From NCBI RefSeq assembly GCF_900104065.1, contig NZ_FNLC01000001.1, positions 1 to 64,000 on the forward strand: DNA of 64,000 nucleotides, given 5' to 3'. Within the stretch, counting starts at the first letter, position 1; the number at the start of each line of letters is the position of its first letter. Origin of the DNA: Natronobacterium texcoconense (GTDB taxonomy: Archaea > Halobacteriota > Halobacteria > Halobacteriales > Natrialbaceae). The notes below the pieces were generated by a model. That model had not been told where the DNA came from and made no database searches. It was given only the letters and a program-made list of their open reading frames with translations. Positions 35,287 to 44,055 of the stretch are shown here, in pieces. A program made the position numbers and the translations under genes.

Positions 35287-36337
35287 CCGTCTCACCTCCG
35301 GTCGTCCCGGCGACGGCGCCGTCCGTGAGGATCTCGCTCGGCTCGCCGTCGGGTGCGTAGTGGACGCAGGAGATTTCGTGCCGGCCCCGATCCCGGCCGG
35401 GTGGTGAATAAAATGTCGGCTGTTCGCCACCGGCACAGTCGTCGACAGCGTGGGGACACTCCTTCCGGTATCGACAGCCCGTGGTCGGGACGTCTGCTCG
35501 AGCGTAGCGACTGGAGCGACGTGTAACGCCCTCGTAGCTCTCGAACAGCGCCTGCGTGTAGGGGTGTGCCGGCCGGTCGAATACGTCGGTGACTGGTCCG
35601 CGCTCGACGATCGTTCCGCCGTACATGACCAGCACGCGATCGGCGAGCGAGGCGACCACGCGGAAGTCGTGGGTGATCAGTAGGACTGCGACGTCGCCGT
35701 CGGTCAGCGTCCGGAGGAGTTCGATCAGTCGTGCCTGGACGGTCACGTCGACGGCGGTCGTCGGTTCGTCGGCGATCAACAGGTCGGGGTCGGCTGCCAG
35801 CGCGATGGCGATGGCGACCCGCTGTGCCATCCCCTGCGAGAACTCGTGGGGGTAGTCGTCGACGCGGCGTTCGGCCTGTGGGATGCCGACCTCGCGGAGG
35901 AGTTCGATCGCGCGGGTTCGAGCCTCGGCCGTCGCACAGTCCTCGTGGATCTGGATGGTTTCGACGATCTGATCGCCGACGGTGTAGACGGGATCGAGCG
36001 CCTCCTGTGGTTGCTGGAAGACGTGTGCGATGCGGTTTCCTCGAATCTCTCGGAGTCGGTCTTCCGTCGCGTCGTGAAGCGGAACGTCGTCGAAGCGGAC
36101 GGTGCCGCCGACGAGTTTCGCCGGCGGTTCTGGGACGATCCGGGTGAGCGACTCGCAGGTGACGCTCTTCCCGCTGCCGGATTCGCCGACGAGACAGACC
36201 GTCTCACCAGGGTCGACGGTGAAGCTCACGCCGTCGACCGCGTGAACCGTGTGGTCGTCGGCTCGAATGTGTGTCTTCAGGTTCTCGACCGAGAGCAGCG
36301 GTTCCCGGTCGGCCGTTCCGGACGTCGAGTCGGTCAT
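35279..36337 (-). CDS. Peptide-type ABC importer ATPase (DppD/OppD-like)
   Basis: The 352-residue protein has Walker A GESGSGKSV, signature FSQGMAQRVAIAIAL, Walker B LLIADEPTTAVDV and the oligopeptide-importer tail with CRYRKECPHAVDDC. It overlaps the DppF-like gene by eight bases and the permease gene by four, consistent with a single transcript. As in other Dpp systems, the two different ATPases would form a heterodimer. Confidence 0.9.
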   Translation of the reverse strand: MTDSTSGTADREPLLSVENLKTHIRADDHTVHAVDGVSFTVDPGETVCLVGESGSGKSVTCESLTRIVPEPPAKLVGGTVRFDDVPLHDATEDRLREIRGNRIAHVFQQPQEALDPVYTVGDQIVETIQIHEDCATAEARTRAIELLREVGIPQAERRVDDYPHEFSQGMAQRVAIAIALAADPDLLIADEPTTAVDVTVQARLIELLRTLTDGDVAVLLITHDFRVVASLADRVLVMYGGTIVERGPVTDVFDRPAHPYTQALFESYEGVTRRSSRYARADVPTTGCRYRKECPHAVDDCAGGEQPTFYSPPGRDRGRHEISCVHYAPDGEPSEILTDGAVAGTTGGETDD

Positions 36338-37551
36338 CGGCGCTCACCTCGCGGATCGAGGGCGTCCCGGAGTCCGTCCCCGAGGAGTTTGAACGAGACC
36401 ATCGTCAGCGTCAGTGCCAGCGCGGGGAGCGTGGATAGCCACCAGATCTGGTAGGCGGGAACCGACGCCCGCGTCTGATGCTGGCCGGCTATCTCCGCGG
36501 TGATCGATTGGCTGATGGTCGATCCCCAGGAGTCGACGCTCGCCTCGTGGAAGCCGAGAAACGCGACGCCTGCCTCGTAGAGGACGAGCAACGCGAGGAG
36601 GTGACAGACTGCCGGCAACAGCGTATTGGTGATGTTCGGAAGCACGTGACGCTTGACGACGTACAGCTCCGACGCGCCGAGACTGCGTGCGACGGTCACG
36701 TGTCCGTCGTCGCGACGCTGTAGCACCTCGCTTCTGACCAGACGGGCGATACCACCCCAGCTGAACAGCCCGAACGCGAGCAACAACACCAGCAACGACG
36801 GCCCGTAGTACATGTAGACGACGAAGTAGATGAGAATCGCCGGGATCGAGAGCTGTAGGTCGACGTACGACATCAGTAGCTTGTCGACGAGTCCTCCCCG
36901 AAGTCCGGCGATCACGCCCACGGCGGTCGCGATGGGGACGACGAGAACACCGCCGATAGCGAGCACGTACAGCGCCGGTCGAGCGCCAGCGAGCACGAGC
37001 AGTTCGGTTCGCTCACCCATACTGTCGGTCCCGAGCGGATACTGCAACGTTCCGTAGCAGGTCTCGTCGAGCGGATCGCCAGCCGTCGAGCCGAAACACT
37101 GCGCGTGGACCTCACTCGTAAAGCCGACGGGCGGGTTGTAGTGATAGACCGTCGGACTCGAGCCCGGATCGAGAAGCGGCCAGAGGAGGCCGACGATACC
37201 GAGCAGCACGAGGTAGCCGCCTGCCGACAGCACCAGCGGTCGTGAGCGGAGTCGGCGGAGCGTCCTGACGACCGTCCGTCGACGCTCGAGTGCGGGGACG
37301 ATACCGTACGCGAGAACGACGACGATGGAGACGAGAAACACCCAGTCGATCCAGTCGCTGCGCCAGTCGGCGATCAGGTAGACGTGAGCGACCAGACTGT
37401 CGTAGAGAAAGAGTGCACCGACGATTGCGAGGCCGATCAGAAGCGTCGCTCGTGCGGGCGTGACGAATCGTCTCGACCGATTGATCTCGTCCCAGTCGAC
37501 ATCCTCGAAACGGGAGTTCGTGTCAGTTTGTGACGTGCCAGTACCACTCAT
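36334..37551 (-). CDS. Peptide-type ABC importer permease (DppC-like)
   Basis: The 405-residue protein has two extra N-terminal helices before the normal permease core. The core has the EAA-loop VARSLGASELYVVKRHVLPN, which contacts the ATPases, and the usual set of helices. A long outside loop with CFGSTAGDPLDETCYG contains two cysteines that could pair. It heads the leftward importer operon and is divergent from its partner permease with 198 bp between starts. Confidence 0.88.
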   Translation of the reverse strand: MSGTGTSQTDTNSRFEDVDWDEINRSRRFVTPARATLLIGLAIVGALFLYDSLVAHVYLIADWRSDWIDWVFLVSIVVVLAYGIVPALERRRTVVRTLRRLRSRPLVLSAGGYLVLLGIVGLLWPLLDPGSSPTVYHYNPPVGFTSEVHAQCFGSTAGDPLDETCYGTLQYPLGTDSMGERTELLVLAGARPALYVLAIGGVLVVPIATAVGVIAGLRGGLVDKLLMSYVDLQLSIPAILIYFVVYMYYGPSLLVLLLAFGLFSWGGIARLVRSEVLQRRDDGHVTVARSLGASELYVVKRHVLPNITNTLLPAVCHLLALLVLYEAGVAFLGFHEASVDSWGSTISQSITAEIAGQHQTRASVPAYQIWWLSTLPALALTLTMVSFKLLGDGLRDALDPRGERR

Positions 37552-37749
37552 GGAGGGCGTACGGTTCTGTTATAGAAATAACAATAAATAAATCCATTGA
37601 TCGGTTTTGCCCATCAGGACACTCGTGGCGCCTGAACCCGATGTTGGGTTGAACGACCGACACTTTTAGTACGGTTTCGTGGTAACTTGGTCCATGGTCC
37701 CTGGTATCGGATATCGAGACAGTCCACTCACTCCGAAAATTCGAGAGAG

Positions 37750-38712
37750 ATGACGTTCCTCCGAATCCTCGCCAAACGGTTCGTCGCAGGGCTGGTGACC
37801 GCCTGGGCCGTCCTGACGACCGTTTTTCTGGCTTTCTCGGCAACAGAGGACTGGGTCGCTTCCCGAATCGAGGGACGGATCCGCCACGCCAGCGGCGGCT
37901 TCGACCCGATTCCAGAGGAGGAACTCGAACAACAACTCGAGGAAGCGATGGCCCAGCACGCCGGTCCTAGAGACCTCGACCGACCGCTTCGCGAGCGGTA
38001 CGTCGACTGGATGGGGAACATGGCGACGTTCGACTGGGGCTACTCTCACGAGACCGGCGAGGCGGTGTTCCCGCTCGTAATGAGCGCAACGGCCCGGACC
38101 GCAACGTACGTCCTTCCTGCGATCGTCCTCGCAGTGGCGCTGGGAATGGCCATCGGCCTCTACGCTGCACTCCGACCCGAGAGCCGACTCGCCGACTCGA
38201 GTCGAATCGGCTCGTACGTCCTCTTTGCAGCCCCCGGGTTCTGGATCGGTGGGTTGCTCCTCTCGTCCGCCCAGGAGGAAGTCATCGGCCCAAGCCCGTT
38301 GCTGTTCGATCACGTTCTCCCGATCGTACTCGTAGCGGTGACGCTGCTGGGCGGCTACGTCAGCTACTCGCGAGCACACGCACTCGAGTACGCGGCCGCG
38401 GATTTCGTCACGCTGGTCGAGGCGAAGGGAGGCGGTCCGTTGCTCGTCGCACGCCACGTCGTCCGAAATGCGGCGATACCGCTGTTCTCGATGCTGTTTA
38501 CCGAGGCGCTCGGTCTGCTCGTCATCGGTATCTTCGTCATCGAGGTGTTGTTCGGAATCGAGGGGTTCGGACTGACGTTCTTCTTCGCTATCGACGCTCG
38601 CGACGTGCCGGTCCTGCTCGGCTCGACCATGGTCATCATCGCGGTCGGGATCCTCGGAAACATCGTTCAGGATCTGTCCTACCAGTTCCTCGATCCGCGC
38701 GTCGACGGGTGA
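37750..38712 (+). CDS. Peptide-type ABC importer permease (DppB-like)
   Basis: The ATG at 37750 (MTFLRILAKRFVAGLVTAW) gives a 320-residue protein; an upstream ATG at 37687 is less likely. It has the N-terminal helix and six-helix core of DppB permeases and an EAA loop FVTLVEAKGGGPLLVARHVV. It is transcribed away from the DppC-like and ATPase genes, an unusual split for this importer class. No substrate-binding protein gene follows. Confidence 0.87.
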   Translation: MTFLRILAKRFVAGLVTAWAVLTTVFLAFSATEDWVASRIEGRIRHASGGFDPIPEEELEQQLEEAMAQHAGPRDLDRPLRERYVDWMGNMATFDWGYSHETGEAVFPLVMSATARTATYVLPAIVLAVALGMAIGLYAALRPESRLADSSRIGSYVLFAAPGFWIGGLLLSSAQEEVIGPSPLLFDHVLPIVLVAVTLLGGYVSYSRAHALEYAAADFVTLVEAKGGGPLLVARHVVRNAAIPLFSMLFTEALGLLVIGIFVIEVLFGIEGFGLTFFFAIDARDVPVLLGSTMVIIAVGILGNIVQDLSYQFLDPRVDG

Positions 38713-38837
38713 GCAGACGCCGAATCGTTCTCGAACGAGAGCGTATCCGGGAGAACCGTCGGGTCCCGGAACTACAAGTGGACGAGTCGGCGATCGATCG
38801 GATGGTCGACTTTCCGTCGGCACCCTGGAACCAGTAA
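38709..38837 (+). CDS. Possible 42-residue protein after the DppB-like gene
   Basis: A GTG at 38709 overlaps the DppB-like stop (GTGA) and opens a 42-codon frame ending at TAA 38835-38837, with GC-rich third positions. The product is basic and acidic in blocks and ends VDFPSAPWNQ. It may be a real coupled micro-protein or a leftover C-terminus of a lost gene. No homology is recognised. Confidence 0.35.
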   Translation: MSRRRIVLERERIRENRRVPELQVDESAIDRMVDFPSAPWNQ

Positions 38838-38857
38838 CCCTGTCGAACAGCAGCGTC

Positions 38858-39514
38858 TCAGGGGCCCACGCCGTACTCGACGCGAGTCGCGACCTCGTTG
38901 CGCCGGAGGAACGGGAGCGTCCAGGGGGCGTCGTATCCCATGTAGAACGGTTCTCGGGCAGGTGTGAGGCCCGCACGCTCGAGCGTTTCCAGAAGTCGCT
39001 CGCTCTCGCGGGCCACGCGGTCGTCGGTACGGCGGCCGGCGAACCGGCGAACGGCGAGGATCCGTTCGGGAGCGGTGACGAGTTCGACATCGTCGCTCGT
39101 CGGCCGAGGCGCCGACTCGAGATCGTACTCTTGCGGGAGATAGAACGCCATCCGGACTTCTTCACCGTCACTCGAGGCGGTTTCGACCGGTGCCGTCATC
39201 GGTATCTGCTGGCTTTCCGCGCCGAGTTCGACGGGTGCAGTCATCGAGACGGAGTCGGCGCTCTCGTTTTCGCCGCTGATGTACCGGAACAGTCGGCGGA
39301 ACGCCTCGCGATCGGAAGCGGCGGTCGTCTCGACGAGAATCGTCGGCGGATACCGACGGAGTTCGAACTCACCCACGCGGTCGACGACCGTGTACGGGAC
39401 GGTCTCGGTCGTTCGTCGCTGGTAGAAACTCCAGAGGCCACTGGCGGTGACGATACCCGCGACACCGGCGAGACCGCCAGCCAGCGCCAGAGCAAGTGAC
39501 GATTTCCGAACCAT
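38858..39514 (-). CDS. SOUL/HBP-family heme-binding-like protein
   Basis: The 218-residue protein has an N-terminal hydrophobic helix (about residues 6-29) and a SOUL domain: GEFELRRYPPTILVETTA, then SVSMTAPVE and QIPMTAPVE, and a C-terminal PFYMGYDAPWTLPFLRRNEV. SOUL proteins bind heme or porphyrin loosely or act as chaperone-like factors. The helix suggests membrane attachment. No heme-pathway gene is next to it. Confidence 0.87.
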   Translation of the reverse strand: MVRKSSLALALAGGLAGVAGIVTASGLWSFYQRRTTETVPYTVVDRVGEFELRRYPPTILVETTAASDREAFRRLFRYISGENESADSVSMTAPVELGAESQQIPMTAPVETASSDGEEVRMAFYLPQEYDLESAPRPTSDDVELVTAPERILAVRRFAGRRTDDRVARESERLLETLERAGLTPAREPFYMGYDAPWTLPFLRRNEVATRVEYGVGP

Positions 39515-39573
39515 CGGGATTCGTAGAACGGCGGGGCCGATAGTTCTTGGCCCGAGACCGAGGACGGCCGAGC

Positions 39574-39657
39574 TATAGTAACAACTGAAACTGTTTGCAC
39601 ACCGATCGCACCGCTGTCGTGCGATCGGGTGCGCACTGACTTTCAGTGGCTACTATA
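39574..39657. repeat. 84-bp imperfect palindromic repeat, copy B
   Basis: Same length and termini as the copy at 25314-25397, with 75 of 84 bases equal. It lies between the divergent SOUL and cupin genes, ending 42 bp before the cupin start, so it could affect that promoter. Two base-pair substitutions relative to copy A keep the hairpin intact. Confidence 0.8.
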
Positions 39658-39698
39658 TTGGCAAGAAATCATTACGGTTCGGTGAGAGACCTCTTGAT

Positions 39699-40190
39699 AT
39701 GGGAAAGACGAACGCGGACGACCTCGAGTGGTCCACCCTCGAGCGCGGTGAGACGAAGTTCCGTCGAAAGCAACTCGCTGCGGCCGCTGGCGGCGAGGAA
39801 CTCGGCTGTAGCCTCTACGAACTCCCCGAGGGACGCCGCTCGTGGCCCTACCACTACCACACCGGCAACGAGGAAGCGCTGTTCGTCCTCGAGGGAACCG
39901 GCACCCTGCGACTCGACGGCGAGACGCTCTCGCTCGAGGACGGCGATTACGTCGCCCTCCCGAGGGGCGAAGACGGCGCACACAGGATCGTCAACGACTC
40001 GGATGGGCCGCTACGCTACCTGATGCTCTCGACGATGACCGATCCCGACGTCACCGTCTATCCGGACTCCGGGAAGGTCGGCGTCTTCGCCGGTTCGCCA
40101 CCTGGCGGCGACGGCGACCGGACCGTCAGCGGCTACTTCCGGGAGGACGACGCCGTCAGCTACTGGGAAGACGAAGAACAGGAGTCCTGA
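39699..40190 (+). CDS. Cupin-domain protein
   Basis: The 163-residue protein has both cupin motifs: motif 1 in WPYHYHTGNEEALFVLEGTG (two His and a Glu) and motif 2 in LPRGEDGAHRIVND (His), so a metal site is likely. The region FAGSPPGGDGDRTVSGYFRE resembles other archaeal single-cupin proteins of unknown substrate. Its stop codon abuts the stop of the convergent gene. Confidence 0.87.
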   Translation: MGKTNADDLEWSTLERGETKFRRKQLAAAAGGEELGCSLYELPEGRRSWPYHYHTGNEEALFVLEGTGTLRLDGETLSLEDGDYVALPRGEDGAHRIVNDSDGPLRYLMLSTMTDPDVTVYPDSGKVGVFAGSPPGGDGDRTVSGYFREDDAVSYWEDEEQES

Positions 40191-40766
40191 TTACAGGTCC
40201 TCGAGCTCCCAGCCGACGAACGGGGCCTCGAGGTCGACGTCGAGCGCCTGGAGCACTCGAGCGAGTCCGAGGTAACAGCCCGCGAGCATCCCGATGCCGA
40301 GAATCCGCTCCTCGTCGTAGTGCTCGGCCAGCCGTTCGTGAGTCCCGTCGTCGACCGATCCCTCGACGAACGCCTCGACGTACTCGACGATAGCCGCGTG
40401 TTCGGGCTCGAGCCGATCGAGTTCCTCCGCTGAAATCGCAGCGATCTGTTCGGGCGTCATCCCCGCATCCAGCGCGACACGGACGTGCTGTTGCCACTCG
40501 TAGCTCGTCTCCGCGTAGTAGCCCGTCGCCAAAATGGCGAACTCCCGCTGGTGATCGGTGAGCCCGCTCTCCTGCCAGACCGTGGATCCATAGTCACGGA
40601 ACGCCTCGAGCAAGTCGACGTTGCGCCCCATCGTTCGGTAGACGTTGAGGGTGCCGCCCTCGAGGGAGTGTTCGTCCGACCCGCTCTCGTCGTCCGAGAG
40701 CGTGTCGAGAAGTTCGCGCTTTTCGGGTGGCAGATCTTCCGGATCGGCGTACTCGATTCGTGCCAT
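40191..40766 (-). CDS. Carboxymuconolactone decarboxylase (AhpD-like) family protein
   Basis: The 191-residue helical protein fits the CMD family: REFAILATGYYAETSYEWQQH followed by ALDAGMTPEQIAAI. The CxxC pair of AhpD peroxidases is absent, so disulfide reduction is unlikely; a decarboxylase-like or unknown activity remains. It is convergent with the cupin gene. Nothing else in the context points to an aromatic degradation pathway. Confidence 0.85.
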   Translation of the reverse strand: MARIEYADPEDLPPEKRELLDTLSDDESGSDEHSLEGGTLNVYRTMGRNVDLLEAFRDYGSTVWQESGLTDHQREFAILATGYYAETSYEWQQHVRVALDAGMTPEQIAAISAEELDRLEPEHAAIVEYVEAFVEGSVDDGTHERLAEHYDEERILGIGMLAGCYLGLARVLQALDVDLEAPFVGWELEDL

Positions 40767-40868
40767 GGTGGTGGATATCTCTCGAGGGTGATTATGCTGT
40801 GGGTTACTGTCACGTGATAGGTTGCTGGAGTCGTTGGTTGCTCGCGACTCGAGGTGGCTGTTTAGAAC

Positions 40869-41152
40869 GTCCGGGTGCGAGAATCGAACCCGACTGCGAG
40901 ACTCGCTTCGCTCACGGCTTCGCCGTTCGCATTTTCGAGATCGTAAAGCGATCTCGCACCGCTCGTCTCGCGTGGTTCGATTCTCTGCGGATTCCTGCGG
41001 CTCACGTATTTGTTCGCCGCAGGAAGTCCGGGTGCGAGAATCGAACCACGGTCGATCGCTTCCTTCCTCACTTCGCTCGGAAGACTGCGCTCTCCCTGAT
41101 TCGATTCTCGCCTTCCGGCTTTTCCACTCCTCACTTCGTTCATCGTGAAAAA
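40869..41152 (-). repeat. tRNA-His 3'-end copies with GARC/GYGA hairpins
   Basis: The tRNA 3' end recurs at 41026-41047 (22 bases) and 40869-40892 (24 bases). Hairpins between: 41120-41151 (imperfect, loop core on the tRNA strand GAACGAAGTGA), 41063-41083 (stem CTTCC/GGAAG, loop GAGCGAAGTGA), 40992-41025 (perfect 10-bp stem, loop GAACAAATACGTGA) and 40936-40956 (CGAGATCG stem without the loop motif). A variant GAAC-N9-GTGA occurs at 40912-40928. The region shows no credible gene. Confidence 0.9.
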
Positions 41153-41225
41153 GTCCGGGTGCGAGAATCGAACCCGCGTCTCAGCCTCCACAAGGCTGAA
41201 GGATAACCACTACCCCAACCCGGAC
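41153..41225 (-). tRNA. tRNA-His (anticodon GTG)
   Basis: A 73-nt cloverleaf on the minus strand including the extra 5' G typical of tRNA-His paired with the C at the discriminator position. The anticodon stem is CAGCC/GGCTG with loop TTGTGGA, giving GTG; the T arm contains GGTTCGATTC. No intron. Confidence 0.95.
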
Positions 41226-41385
41226 ACGCTTGCAGATTAGTTTACGCGTGGTCTGACTGAAATACGTTACGACTCGAGCACGGTAGTGTGGGTGTCCGTA
41301 CCGTGCGATTTCCAGCCATCCGACCACACAACCGCACTCACAACCGAGACGTTTTTCGCTCGAGGCCAGCTAGACCCACCAACGC

Positions 41386-41841
41386 GTGGCCATCACCGAC
41401 AAGATCTACGTCAAGAACCACCGCCAGCTCAGCTCCCAGCTCGAGACGAATATCCCCAAGGGCGCGTTCAAGGGGGCGACCCTCGACATGCTCTTCCAGG
41501 GCGAGGGCTTAGAGAAACTCGACGACGCAACCCAGGAGCGGGTACTGGACTTCTCGAGTGACTTTCTGGACTGTGCGTGTGACAACAACCCCTACTGTGG
41601 CTGCCCGGAACGGAAGTTCGTCCAGTACCTGCTGGACCTGCGCGCACAGGGGCTGGGACCCGATGCCATCGTCGACGTGATGACCGACGACTACATGGTC
41701 TATGCCTATCCCGGCGACGTCCTCTCCTTCCTGGACGACGGCGTCCGTACGCTCGAGGCGGCAGAAGCACTCGCAGGCGTCGAAGGAGACGGTGAGAAGC
41801 GAGACGAGATCCGGCAGGCAAAGCAGGAACTCGAGCGGTAG
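41386..41841 (+). CDS. Cysteine-containing protein, possibly a stand-alone DUF5814-like domain
   Basis: Starts at a GTG (41386). The 151-residue protein contains a compact cysteine group DCACDNNPYCGCPERK (about residues 63-78), plausible for a zinc or iron-sulfur site, followed by VDVMTDDYMVYAYPGDVLSFL. This region recalls the C-terminal domain of some haloarchaeal SF2 helicases, from memory. No helicase domain is adjacent, so it would act alone. The function is unknown. Confidence 0.7.
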   Translation: MAITDKIYVKNHRQLSSQLETNIPKGAFKGATLDMLFQGEGLEKLDDATQERVLDFSSDFLDCACDNNPYCGCPERKFVQYLLDLRAQGLGPDAIVDVMTDDYMVYAYPGDVLSFLDDGVRTLEAAEALAGVEGDGEKRDEIRQAKQELER

Positions 41842-41850
41842 TCGGCTCCG

Positions 41851-42264
41851 TTATCGAAGCTGGTACGTTTCCTCGTCCTCGTCCAGATCGTCGAGCAGGA
41901 GGACTTCCTCTTCTTCGTCTTCCAGCCGATCCTGCAGGCCGTTGACGTACGCCTTGTACTCGTCGAGCTGTTCCCGGAGGTGTTCGGCCTCGAGTTCCAG
42001 CCGTTCGTGTTCCCGGATGAAGCTCTTGGGTACCTCGACGCTCGGTGGGAACGAGGCGTCGTCCTCGTCGGAGTCCGTGATCGTTCGAGACTCGAGTTCC
42101 GACTCCGGCACGACCGCCACCTGGCCGTCGTGTTCGACCAGCAGGTCGACGTAGTCACGGAAAACAGCGGACAACGAGATGTCGCGCTCCTCGGCGATGT
42201 CCTGGAGCGATTCGAACGCGTCCTCGTTCACGCGAAACGAGATGGTCTTGTTCTTGTTGCCCAT
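41851..42264 (-). CDS. Ribbon-helix-helix protein with coiled coil
   Basis: The 137-residue protein has an RHH DNA-binding N-terminus (TISFRVNEDAFESLQDIAEE, then SLSAVFRDYVDLLVEH) and a C-terminal coiled coil of about residues 82-120, ending in an acidic tail. RHH proteins bind DNA as dimers; the coiled coil would reinforce this. It converges with the cysteine protein and is divergent from the VOC enzyme. Confidence 0.85.
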   Translation of the reverse strand: MGNKNKTISFRVNEDAFESLQDIAEERDISLSAVFRDYVDLLVEHDGQVAVVPESELESRTITDSDEDDASFPPSVEVPKSFIREHERLELEAEHLREQLDEYKAYVNGLQDRLEDEEEEVLLLDDLDEDEETYQLR

Positions 42265-42376
42265 TCGTCTCTCGTCAACCCGATTCTTGTTCGTGATACT
42301 TAACGCTTCGTCAGACGACCATCGCCGCAGCCGTCTACCCGACAGGCTATCCCGCTCGAGCCCGAACGACGACCCG

Positions 42377-43342
42377 ATGGTTACGGATACGCCGGGAATT
42401 CACCACGTTACGGGAATCGTCGGTGATGCCCAGGAAGCCGTCGACTTCTACACTGGCGTCCTGGGTCTCCGACTCGTCACCCTGACGGTGAACTTCGAGG
42501 ATATCCTCCAGCACCACCTCTACTTCGGCGACGCTACGGGATCGCCGGGGACGGTGTTCACCTGCTTTCCCGACCCGCACGGCGACACGGGTCGCGTCGG
42601 GAGGCCACAGGTCGAAACGGCGTCGTTTCTGGTCCCCGACGACGCCCTCGAGTACTGGCGCGACCGACTCGAGAAACGAGAGAGAGACGTCCAGTCGGTC
42701 GAGCGATTCGACGACCGCGCGCTCCGGTTCGAGGATCCGGTCGGGACGCGCCTCGAACTGGTCGCTGGAACGACCGACGAACTCGCGGCTGCCGGCGATC
42801 CGTGGACTGACGGCTCCGTCCCGGCCGACGCTGCCGTCCGTGGACTCCACGGGGTCTCGGTGCTGTCGGTCAACCCGTACGCGACCGCGGGCACGCTCGA
42901 GACGCTCGGATTCGAGTACGAAGGCGAACGGGACGACCGTGTCCGGTACCGGGCACCGGGAGCCCGGGCGACGGTCGTGGACGTCCTCGACCGTGACGCA
43001 CCGTACGGCCGCGAGGGAACGGGGACGATCCACCACGTCGCAGTCCGCGTCGAGAGCGAAGACGACCTGCACGAGTGGCGCGAACTCTTCGACGACCGCG
43101 GGTACGACGTCTCCCGCGTGAAGGACAGACACTTCTTCCACTCGCTGTACGTCCGCGAGCCCGGCGGCGTCCTCTTCGAACTGGCGACCGAGACGGACGG
43201 CGTCGCCACGACTGACGAGAACGACCTCGAGCCGTCGATATACCTCCCGGACTGGTTCGAGCCGGATCGCGACCTGATCGAGAGCCAGTTGCCAGAGTTG
43301 ACGGTTCCGCTGAATGGAGGACCCAGCGATGAACGACGATAG
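42377..43342 (+). CDS. VOC-family ring-cleaving dioxygenase-like protein
   Basis: The ATG at 42377 gives 321 residues with two VOC modules. Metal-ligand candidates are His in GIHHVTGIV, His in GTIHHVAVRV and Glu in GGVLFELATE, matching extradiol-dioxygenase layout. The region VTLTVNFEDILQHHLYFGD is typical of the BRP-like subgroup. It overlaps the esterase gene by 14 bp. Together they may oxidise and hydrolyse a ring compound, but no pathway genes are near. Confidence 0.85.
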   Translation: MVTDTPGIHHVTGIVGDAQEAVDFYTGVLGLRLVTLTVNFEDILQHHLYFGDATGSPGTVFTCFPDPHGDTGRVGRPQVETASFLVPDDALEYWRDRLEKRERDVQSVERFDDRALRFEDPVGTRLELVAGTTDELAAAGDPWTDGSVPADAAVRGLHGVSVLSVNPYATAGTLETLGFEYEGERDDRVRYRAPGARATVVDVLDRDAPYGREGTGTIHHVAVRVESEDDLHEWRELFDDRGYDVSRVKDRHFFHSLYVREPGGVLFELATETDGVATTDENDLEPSIYLPDWFEPDRDLIESQLPELTVPLNGGPSDERR

Positions 43343-44042
43343 CGAAAGCGACGCCTCGAGGCGAACGCGACGGTCAGTTCCGGGTCCACACGGCGGACAA
43401 CCCGTCGTCACCGCGGGCGCACCTGCACTGGCCGCGGACGCCGCCCTCGTTCTCTGTCACGGCCGTGGTGCGACCGCACAGGGCGTCGTCAACCTGTTGG
43501 AGCCGGTCTATCGCCACGGCGTTACCGTCATTGCGCCCCAGGCCGAGCGAAGCCGCTGGTTTCCCACCCCCGCGTCGGCACCACGGTCCGACAACGAGCC
43601 GTGGCTCACCTCGAGCGTCGAGTGCGTCGACGCTGCGCTCGAGGCTGCCCGGGAAATCGACGTTCCCGCCCATCGAACCGTCATCGGCGGCTTCTCGCAG
43701 GGTGCCTGCGTCGCCGCCGAGTTCGTCCGCCGCCGACCGGCGCGGTACGGTGGCCTCTGTTGTTTGTCGGGAACGCTACCGGGATCGAAAGCAGACGACC
43801 TGTCGATCGACACCGATTCCGACGGTAACGCGGCTCTCGAAGGGACGCCCGTACTCGTCGGCTACGGCGAAGACGATCCGTACGTCGATTCCGACCGCGT
43901 CGCGGAGACGGTTCGAACGTTCGAGGAGGCTGGAGCCACCGTCGACGAACGCGCCTACGCCGGTGTCGGCCACGAGGTCACCGACGACGAGTTCGACGCG
44001 ATCGGTGCGTTGCTCGAGCGGATTCTCGAGGACGCAGCGTGA
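43329..44042 (+). CDS. Phospholipase/carboxylesterase-family alpha/beta hydrolase
   Basis: The start at ATG 43329 has GGAGG at 43316-43320, eight bases upstream; another ATG at 43314 is possible. The 237-residue protein has the nucleophile elbow GGFSQG, an Asp in GYGEDDPYVDSD and a His in GVGHEVTDDE, a complete triad. It overlaps the VOC gene and is probably co-translated. The substrate is unknown. Confidence 0.88.
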   Translation: MNDDSESDASRRTRRSVPGPHGGQPVVTAGAPALAADAALVLCHGRGATAQGVVNLLEPVYRHGVTVIAPQAERSRWFPTPASAPRSDNEPWLTSSVECVDAALEAAREIDVPAHRTVIGGFSQGACVAAEFVRRRPARYGGLCCLSGTLPGSKADDLSIDTDSDGNAALEGTPVLVGYGEDDPYVDSDRVAETVRTFEEAGATVDERAYAGVGHEVTDDEFDAIGALLERILEDAA

Positions 44043-44055
44043 CGACGACCACTAG

